In this document: piece after piece, positions 52,279-57,291 of the stretch | Layout of the letters: each line of letters opens with the position of its first letter | How positions within the stretch are numbered: the stretch's first letter is position 1 | Source: Armatimonadaceae bacterium | Lineage (GTDB): Bacteria; Armatimonadota; Armatimonadia; Armatimonadales; Armatimonadaceae | Assembly (NCBI GenBank): GCA_030447685.1 | Contig: JAUJOK010000034.1 | Coordinates: 1-57,291 of the forward strand | Length of the DNA stretch: 57,291 nt | Direction of reading: 5' to 3' | Program-made: the position numbers and the translations under genes | Notes under the pieces: generated by a model | What the model was told of the DNA's origin: nothing | Seen by the model: the letters and a program-made list of their open reading frames with translations, nothing else | Database searches by the model: none

Positions 52279-52855
52279 TCACCGCAGCACGACAAGCAAA
52301 ACGGCCAGCAGCGACACTATCAGCGCGGCAACGGCAATGGGCAGGGCAGGATTCGGGTCGGACGGCGGGCGCGGACTGAGCAGATCTTCCACGCGGCGAC
52401 GCCAAAGGTCTTCTTCGATCTGACGATTTTTTCCACTGCGCCTTCAGCGCGAGAGCCTCCGCCGTTTTGGCTCGAATGGCTTCTTCCTGCCGCTTGATCT
52501 CCGCCTTTATCCTGTCCACCGTCTCGACAGCCTGCGCCAGATTCCGCCGGGTAAGCGTCAGCGTTTCCTCATATCCTGCCTTTTCGTGGATAAGCTGCTC
52601 GGCCAGAACTTCGTCGCCCTGCTCCCGCGCACGCTCTATTTTCGCCTGCGTGTTATCGACACGCTTTTGTGTGTCATCGACCATCTGCTGAAGATTGTTC
52701 TTCTGGGTAATGGCCTGAACCGCGCGCTTTCGATTGCGCGCGTGCATCTCTTCCATCTCCCGCTGCGCCTGAGAAAGCAGCACCTCGGGGTCCTCAACTT
52801 TATCTATATCCGTCGAAAAGAGTGCGAGAAAATAACGCCACCATCGTTTGAGCAT
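52279..52855 (-). pseudogene. PspA-like protein with C-terminal membrane anchor, one frameshift
   Basis: Begins MLKRWWRYFLALFSTDIDKV, EDPEVLLSQAQREMEEMHAR, NLQQMVDDTQKRVDN, nearly identical to the downstream PspA through residue about 140. At a run of six A (near 52436) one missing A shifts the frame; restoring it gives NRQIEEDLWRRRVEDLLSPR, a Pro-rich hinge and a single C-terminal helix IAVAALIVSLLAVLLVVLR ending at TGA 52279. About 192 residues. Without the correction the frame would run through the repeat gap to 51983 with implausible sequence. GGAG seven bases before ATG 52855. Confidence 0.75.
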
Positions 52856-52884
52856 CGTGATTCTCCATCAGTGCGCTTCGCGCC

Positions 52885-53229
52885 TTACATTCCCGCGTTC
52901 CACAGGTACAGGTAGACGATAGTGATTAGCACGACAAGGAGTACAATCAGGGCGACGTTTAATAACCAATCCAGTGCCGCTACAGGATAAGGGTCTTGCG
53001 TTTGTGGACACTCACGCCGTAGACTCCGCATCTCAACCTTTGCCTCTTCAAGATCAGCTATACGGCGTTCAACGGCGGCTTTGGCAGCCTCGGCGCGCTC
53101 ATGGCTCCGAGCATACTTATCCAGCTTTGTACGCTGATCACGGGACATTAACAAACGTAAATCATCGTCGTTAAGCTGGTCGGCTTTGCCGGAAAGCAAC
53201 GCGACAATAATCCGCAATCGTCTGAGCAT
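52885..53229 (-). CDS. Short PspA-related protein with C-terminal membrane anchor
   Basis: 114 residues. The start MLRRLRIIVALLSGKADQLN is the same amphipathic helix as in the two PspA-like genes downstream. It is followed by one short coiled coil (ARSHERAEAAKAAVERRIAD) and a C-terminal transmembrane helix WLLNVALIVLLVVLITIVYL. It lacks the long PspA coiled coil. 29 bp from the next PspA-like gene and 15 bp from the ligase, so certainly in the same unit. Not a named family that I know. Confidence 0.75.
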   Translation of the reverse strand: MLRRLRIIVALLSGKADQLNDDDLRLLMSRDQRTKLDKYARSHERAEAAKAAVERRIADLEEAKVEMRSLRRECPQTQDPYPVAALDWLLNVALIVLLVVLITIVYLYLWNAGM

Positions 53230-53244
53230 GGTGATTTGCCTTCG

Positions 53245-54354
53245 CTACGTGGTTCCTTTCGCGGTTTCGGCGATGATGTAATCCACTACGTCTTCCATGC
53301 GGCCTGCGCGCTCGAACGCTTTGCACTGGCGGGACGCGCCGTTGCCGCGCTTCAATGTTGCGCGTACCAGGGTTGACACCTCCTCCCAGTCGTTGGTTGC
53401 TTCCAGGGCGGGGCGCACGAAGGCGAGCAGAGATTTGATATGCTCTTTGGCGGGGACGGCGCGCTCGGCACCCACATCAATCAAATCAGCATCGAGGCCG
53501 AAGCGGGCGGCGCGCCAGTGGGCGGCGCGGAGCAGTTCGGGGCGGGCGGCGGGAAACGGCTCGTCGCGCTGGGCCTGCTCGTAACAGGTGCGGACAAGCG
53601 CGCGCTCCAGCCCGGCGATCATCACGGCCTCATCGATAGTCAGACAGACATCGGTGACACGGAACTCGACAGTCGGGACTTTTTCGGGCAGGCGGATGTC
53701 CCAGTAGATTTTGGTGATGTCCTCGATGCTGCCGGTGGCGACCAGGGCGTTCACCAGCGCATCATGCTCCGCCTTCGAGGCGAAAACCGCAGGCGGCCCG
53801 GCCATAGGCCACCACCCCCAGAGTTCGGCGCGGAAGCTGGCATAGCCGGTGTCCTCGCCCTGCCAGAAGGGGGAGTTCGCCGAGAGAGCCAGCAGCGGCG
53901 CGAGCCAGACGCGGGCGCGGTTCATGACGTGGACACCTGCCTCGCGGTCGGACAGGCCGACATGGACGTGACAGCCGAAGATGACCAGTTCACGGGCGAT
54001 GTGCTGATAATTTTCGAGGATGCCCCGGTAGCGCGCTTTGGGCGTGACTTTCTGGTCGTCCCAAAGGGAAAACGGGTGCGTCCCCGCCGCTCCCAGACGG
54101 CTGCCTTCGCTTTCGGCGGCGTCGATCAGGGCGCGGCGCGAATGAATAAGCTCCGTTCGCACCTCGGCAAGCGTCCGGCAGACCGGCGTCGCCGTCTCGA
54201 TCTGGGAACGAAACAGCTCCGGCTGCACGTCGTCGCCTAACTCCTGCCGCGCTTCCCTGAGGACCTGCTGCCCGCGCGGGCGCAGGGCGCGCGTCTCCGG
54301 GTCGATAATCTGGTACTCCTCCTCGACCCCGATGGTAAACTCTTCCGATGCCAT
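53245..54354 (-). CDS. Carboxylate-amine ligase, GCS2/YbdK family
   Basis: 369 residues, ATG 54354. Glutamate-cysteine-ligase-2 fold: TIGVEEEYQIIDPETRALRP (acidic metal/ATP region), ELFRSQIETATPVCRTLAE, GTHPFSLWDDQKVTP, VFGCHVHVGLSDRE-like FGCHVHVGLSD, and EFRVTDVCLTIDEAVM. YbdK-type proteins make amide bonds between carboxylates and amines, with only weak gamma-glutamylcysteine synthesis known. First gene of the PspA cluster. Comparative-genomic studies have placed GCS2-type ligases next to PspA and Ntn amidotransferases, as here. Confidence 0.92.
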   Translation of the reverse strand: MASEEFTIGVEEEYQIIDPETRALRPRGQQVLREARQELGDDVQPELFRSQIETATPVCRTLAEVRTELIHSRRALIDAAESEGSRLGAAGTHPFSLWDDQKVTPKARYRGILENYQHIARELVIFGCHVHVGLSDREAGVHVMNRARVWLAPLLALSANSPFWQGEDTGYASFRAELWGWWPMAGPPAVFASKAEHDALVNALVATGSIEDITKIYWDIRLPEKVPTVEFRVTDVCLTIDEAVMIAGLERALVRTCYEQAQRDEPFPAARPELLRAAHWRAARFGLDADLIDVGAERAVPAKEHIKSLLAFVRPALEATNDWEEVSTLVRATLKRGNGASRQCKAFERAGRMEDVVDYIIAETAKGTT

Positions 54355-54481
54355 GCGTCGCTATCCCCGCTTCTTTTGTCGATCCGTTGTTCCATGATAC
54401 CTGATGGGTATATTGCGTTTCGCCGCACTCGCGCCCACTTGAACCGGGAAACAACCCGTTTCGCCCTGCCGCCACTGCACG

Positions 54482-54504
54482 TTGACAGCCAATTTGACAG
54501 CCAA
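54482..54504. repeat. Direct repeat TTGACAGCCAA x2 beside the integrase locus
   Basis: Two 11-bp copies of TTGACAGCCAA (54482-54492 and 54494-54504), 12-bp period. They lie just beyond the last gene of the element that carries the integrase, where attachment or integrase arm sites are expected. Confidence 0.55.
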
Positions 54505-54519
54505 ACGGTAAAAGTGGCT

Positions 54520-54978
54520 TCATTTCAGACGCATCCTTTGCCACGTCTTTACCTGTAGAGAGAGACGTTTAAGGGAATCCATTACTGCTACTTCAGGGCG
54601 GGCGAACTCAATCTGTACTCTTACGTCCTCTCGCCGCTGATACTGCGGGTGAACACCAACGAATATCGTCTTCTCTGAATGCGCCCAACGTCCTAACTCA
54701 TACAGGACGATAGGGCAAAGCGTCTCGCAGGGGAACCAAAAGAGGATGCAGTCTGCACGCTCCAAGTGGTTAAACTCCCACTCAATCTGTCCTCGTGCCG
54801 CCCCTATCTCTCCCATTGGGAAATAGGGGCGTCTCGGATTAAAGAGAACCAAATCCGTATCTGATAGCAAGTGAACCATTTCAACTTGCCAATCTGGGCA
54901 GTTGGTGATACCGCCAGCGAGGAAGACAGAACGTTCCGCTGTTTTGTCTGTAGTGTCCAATGCGACTATTTCTCTCAC
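54520..54978 (-). CDS. Nucleoside 2-deoxyribosyltransferase-like protein
   Basis: 152 residues from GTG 54978, overlapping the integrase stop by GTGA. SVFLAGGITNCPDWQVEMV is the nucleotide-binding start, YFPMGEIGAARGQIEWEFNH follows the usual pattern, and PIVLYELGRWAHSEKT contains the conserved Glu that acts as nucleophile in the family. Common in phages and defence or salvage islands. Lower GC than the integrase. Confidence 0.8.
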   Translation of the reverse strand: MREIVALDTTDKTAERSVFLAGGITNCPDWQVEMVHLLSDTDLVLFNPRRPYFPMGEIGAARGQIEWEFNHLERADCILFWFPCETLCPIVLYELGRWAHSEKTIFVGVHPQYQRREDVRVQIEFARPEVAVMDSLKRLSLQVKTWQRMRLK

Positions 54979-56105
54979 CTATCGCCTCCTAAAATCTTGT
55001 CCATTACCTGCGCCGCCCGCGCCCGCGCACCCGGCAGCGGGCGGGTGTAGGTATCGATAGTCATCGAAAGCCGGGAGTGTCCGAGCGCGTCCATCAGGTC
55101 TCGCGGCGGCGTGCCCTGCCCGGCCATCAGGCTGGTGTAGACGTGCCGCAGATCGTGCAGGCGCAGATGCGGCAGGCCCGCATCCTCCAGCAGCCGGGAG
55201 AAGACGCGCCATACCGTTTCGTCCGCAACCGGGTTGCCGCCGCTGCCGGTAAACACCAAGTCCATGTCGCCTTCCGCGCCCAGGATGCGCTGCTCCTCGC
55301 GCTGCTCCCGCAAAGCCTCGATAGCGAAATCGGGCAGGCCGACCACGCGCCGGGAGGTGGCTGTCTTTAAAGGTGCCAGTATCAGGCCGCGCCCCGGCAC
55401 GTATTGAAGCTGCTCTCTGATCTGCGCCTCGCCCGCCACTAAATCCACGTCCTGCCAGCGCAGCCCCAGCGCCTCGTTGACGCGCACGCCCGTTGCCAGC
55501 ATCAAAAGCGGCACGCGCCCCAGGCGGTGCCCCGCGCAGGCGTCCAGCACGCACCGCGCCTCTGCGGGTGACAGCGACAGTGCGCCCCCATCGATTTTTG
55601 ACGGGTCGGGCGCGGGTGGACGCGTCTTCTCGACCGGGTTCCGGCCCGCCCATTCCCAGTCAACGGCCTTGTCCCATGCCTGCTTCAAAACTTTGCGGAT
55701 TTTGGACACCGTATCGGGCGCAAGCCCCGCCGCCGCTGTACAGGTGTCATCCAGGAAAACCTGCACCGCGTAGGTGTCAACCCTGGACAGTCGCAGATCG
55801 CCCATGCCCGGCACGATATGCCCGTAGACAAGGTACTCATAGGTGCGAATGGAGTTGTAGCGCAGGCGGCTCCGCACCTCCCGTTTCAGCCATTCCTCCA
55901 TCAGCGCCGCCACGGTTATGTCCCCTCGCGTCGGGAGGATACCCGCGTGTATCTGGGCTTCGAGTTCGCGCTTCTTTTGCAGGACTTCGCGCTCGGTCGC
56001 TCCGTAGACGTACTTTCGCTTGCGCTGGCCGCCCTCGTACCCCAGTTCGATAATCGCCTGATAGCGCCCATCCGTGCGCTTCGTGATCCCGCGCCGCTTC
56101 GCCAT
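54975..56105 (-). CDS. int: Tyrosine recombinase/integrase
   Basis: 376 residues from ATG 56105 (AGGAGG 10 bases upstream; the frame extends further but without support). N-terminal arm-binding domain (RTDGRYQAIIELGYEGGQRK), SAM-like core-binding domain, and catalytic domain with Arg in MLATGVRVNEALGLRWQDVD, the H-x-x-R in HDLRHVYTSLMAGQG, His in LGHSRLSMTIDTYTR and the Tyr nucleophile in the same motif. Drives insertion and excision of the element that extends past the right edge. Confidence 0.95.
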   Translation of the reverse strand: MAKRRGITKRTDGRYQAIIELGYEGGQRKRKYVYGATEREVLQKKRELEAQIHAGILPTRGDITVAALMEEWLKREVRSRLRYNSIRTYEYLVYGHIVPGMGDLRLSRVDTYAVQVFLDDTCTAAAGLAPDTVSKIRKVLKQAWDKAVDWEWAGRNPVEKTRPPAPDPSKIDGGALSLSPAEARCVLDACAGHRLGRVPLLMLATGVRVNEALGLRWQDVDLVAGEAQIREQLQYVPGRGLILAPLKTATSRRVVGLPDFAIEALREQREEQRILGAEGDMDLVFTGSGGNPVADETVWRVFSRLLEDAGLPHLRLHDLRHVYTSLMAGQGTPPRDLMDALGHSRLSMTIDTYTRPLPGARARAAQVMDKILGGDR

Positions 56106-56338
56106 TTGTCTTCCGCCTCCTGTATGAGTTCCCGGAGCGGAACGGCCAGCACGCGCTGGATAGTGCCGATCCGAAGTACCGGGAGTTGGCCTTTTTGTAC
56201 CATGTCCCACACCGTGGAGTAGGGTATTCCGGTAAGATCGGCGGTTTCTCTCACGGAAAGGGTGAGCGGCTGTTTCGCTGGCTTGCCCGCCGCCTGCCGT
56301 GCCGCCGCCGCAGCAGAAGCCGGTTTGTTCGGGGTCAT
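55916..56338 (-). CDS. Helix-turn-helix excisionase-like protein
   Basis: From ATG 56338, which overlaps the methyltransferase stop by ATGA. LSVRETADLTGIPYSTVWDM, VQKGQLPVLRIGTIQRVLAV, PLRELIQEAEDKWR is the MerR/excisionase winged-helix domain. The reading frame then continues 190 bp inside the integrase gene in a low-quality sequence to 55916; the natural end is probably near the integrase start, and a lost stop or a frameshift is possible. Likely the recombination directionality factor. Confidence 0.78.
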   Translation of the reverse strand: MTPNKPASAAAAARQAAGKPAKQPLTLSVRETADLTGIPYSTVWDMVQKGQLPVLRIGTIQRVLAVPLRELIQEAEDKWRSGAGSRSARMGAIRRLSNWGTRAASASESTSTERPSAKSCKRSANSKPRYTRVSSRREGT

Positions 56339-56994
56339 GGGCGGGCGTCCTTTCCGGTGGTCAGGGCGGCCATCAGCGCATCCCCGATAAAGCGCGTATA
56401 GGCGGGTGGTATCGCCTCGTCCATGCCTGTGCGCGTCATCCAGGGCGTGCCCATCGCCTCCCGGCAAAGCGCCGTCCCATGCTCCTTCCTGACAACGACA
56501 CCCGCTGCGTTCCGACGGCGTGTGACACCGCTGACCAGGACGGGCACCCGCGAATGGTTGCAGGGCGGCAGCATCAGAAGCGGCAGCGACGGGCACTCAA
56601 AATACCGGTGCCGCCACACGCCCAGGCCGAACATCGAGCCGCAGAGCATTATCGGGTTGTGCAGCAGACGGCGCGCGCCGGGCACATTCTCGATAACGTA
56701 GGGCCTGCCCGTTACCAGGAGCAGGCGGCGTGTCGGCATAATCAAATCCGGGTGGCTGTCCTTGTGAACGCGGTTGAGATGTTGGTAAAACTGACACGGT
56801 GGCGAAGCGGATATACAATCAAACCGATGCCCATTTTCGGCGACGTACTCCAGAGCATCCGCTTGGACGAAATGAAACGGGTAGCGAGTCTGATTAACAA
56901 TATCAACGCCCGTCACATCGAAACCGGCGTCGGCGTATCCTTTGCCTGCGCCTCCTTGCCCGCAGTAGAGGTCGAGTAGTCGTGCCCGGGTCAT
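56335..56994 (-). CDS. DNA cytosine C5-methyltransferase
   Basis: 219 residues from ATG 56994, GGGAGGGG eight bases upstream. SAM-binding LLDLYCGQGGAGKGYADAGF (motif I), ASPPCQFYQHLN with the catalytic Cys of the PC motif (motif IV), and PYVIENVPGARR (motif VI). It is short and lacks a long target-recognition domain, as in phage-encoded enzymes. Stop overlaps the HTH start, start overlaps the upstream Cys-rich gene stop: translational coupling on both sides. Confidence 0.9.
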   Translation of the reverse strand: MTRARLLDLYCGQGGAGKGYADAGFDVTGVDIVNQTRYPFHFVQADALEYVAENGHRFDCISASPPCQFYQHLNRVHKDSHPDLIMPTRRLLLVTGRPYVIENVPGARRLLHNPIMLCGSMFGLGVWRHRYFECPSLPLLMLPPCNHSRVPVLVSGVTRRRNAAGVVVRKEHGTALCREAMGTPWMTRTGMDEAIPPAYTRFIGDALMAALTTGKDARP

Positions 56995-57291
56995 GGGCAG
57001 CACCCCTCCCCTTCCTGCCGCGCCGATTGCGCCGCGCATACCGGGCATAGCTCCTGGTCAGGCCATGCCTCGTCGGACACCTCGCCGGGCATCAGGAACC
57101 GGCAGCAGCCTTCGCCCTGCACGTCGCAGACATTCCAGCCGCCGCGTATAAGCTGGTCGTAGATCGGCAGATCAACCCCGCAACGAATCGAATCCAGCAG
57201 GCGCACGAAATGCGTACCGATTCTGTCACGGTCGGTATCGCGGCATCGGGCATCGATGAGGTCTTGGAGGGGAGCGACGTCGCCCGACGGC
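56991..57291 (-). CDS. Cys-rich hypothetical protein of the integrated element, 5' partial
   Basis: The frame is open to the window edge (LQDLIDARCRDTDRDRIGTH, FVRLLDSIRCGVDLPIYDQL) and ends CDVQGEGCCRFL, ELCPVCAAQ and CCP. The C-terminal Cys pairs look like a zinc site. A GTG at 57206 lies in frame, but coding-like sequence continues upstream of it. The stop overlaps the methyltransferase ATG by ATGA. Function not recognised. Confidence 0.65.
   Translation of the reverse strand, partial: PSGDVAPLQDLIDARCRDTDRDRIGTHFVRLLDSIRCGVDLPIYDQLIRGGWNVCDVQGEGCCRFLMPGEVSDEAWPDQELCPVCAAQSARQEGEGCCP

Noticed and set aside
54358..54420. Promoter for the ligase-PspA cluster (TATCAT or TATACC on the minus strand)
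   Set aside because: No -35 at proper spacing; the real promoter could not be chosen.
1..57291. CRISPR arrays, tRNA or rRNA genes
   Set aside because: No regularly spaced repeats and no tRNA T-loop/acceptor patterns or rRNA sequence were recognised by eye; a tRNA near the integrase boundary was looked for in particular and not found. A tRNA scan would settle this.

Overview
The window reads as chromosomal DNA of a GC-rich bacterium, most likely an Armatimonadota relative. The best clue is a type IV prepilin-like protein at 30.7 kb: its N-terminal helix is followed by [20 protein letters not shown], and it ends in an H-X9-DG box, a combination typical of Armatimonadota and Planctomycetota secretomes. 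A fused SecDF, the PgpH-YbeY-DgkA/PAP2 block and adjacent pilB/pilT fit that picture. This assignment is inference; no rRNA or tRNA gene was recognised.

Layout. 0-3.7 kb is accessory: the 3' part of an unrecognised protein, a lone integron-type gene cassette with a well-formed attC site, an antitoxin with a truncated PIN toxin, a DNA repair glycosylase and a 138-bp inverted-repeat element. 3.8-20.4 kb is mostly core: M42 peptidase, an RfbD broken by a 50-bp tandem duplication, then on the minus strand a CNNM/CorC-like protein, DgkA-PAP2, YbeY, the PgpH-type HD phosphodiesterase, ribosomal protein S21, RecJ, a LapA-like protein and SecDF, followed by two S41 proteases on the plus strand and pyrE. 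20.5-30.4 kb holds metabolism and transport (oxidoreductase, fused amino-acid binding protein/permease, RidA, Mrr-type nuclease, MrfA-type helicase, phytanoyl-CoA dioxygenase-like protein, carbonic-anhydrase-like protein, aldo/keto reductase). 30.7-34.4 kb has the prepilin, a CBS/DHH pyrophosphatase, and the debris of an RHS toxin with a SUKH-like immunity gene. 35-39 kb encodes the type IV pilus motors PilB and PilT behind a 330-nt leader. 39.3-42.5 kb is a run of frame-disrupted genes including a protein-arginine deiminase (PAD) family enzyme. 42.6-47.7 kb carries a stress protein, GalE, a 2-hydroxyacid dehydrogenase and a membrane glycosyltransferase.

47.9-54.4 kb is a co-oriented cluster, and the most interesting part of the window: GCS2/YbdK-type carboxylate-amine ligase, three consecutive PspA-like genes (two with a C-terminal membrane anchor), a class II glutamine amidotransferase-like protein, a helical protein, a J-domain-like protein lacking HPD, and a PfkB kinase. 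Together they suggest a membrane-stress system coupled to an amide-bond-forming activity. From 54.5 kb to the right edge lies the start of an integrated element (deoxyribosyltransferase-like protein, tyrosine integrase, HTH excisionase-like protein, cytosine methyltransferase, Cys-rich protein), with start and stop codons overlapping through most of it.

Quality warning: at least ten genes between 30.7 and 52.9 kb are split by small frameshifts, several of which are repaired by removing one G from a CGGGG run. Two tandem duplications with periods of 50 and 55 bp also occur. Many of these may be sequencing or assembly errors. I annotate each such locus over its full reconstructed span and label it pseudogene, meaning only that the frame is broken here.
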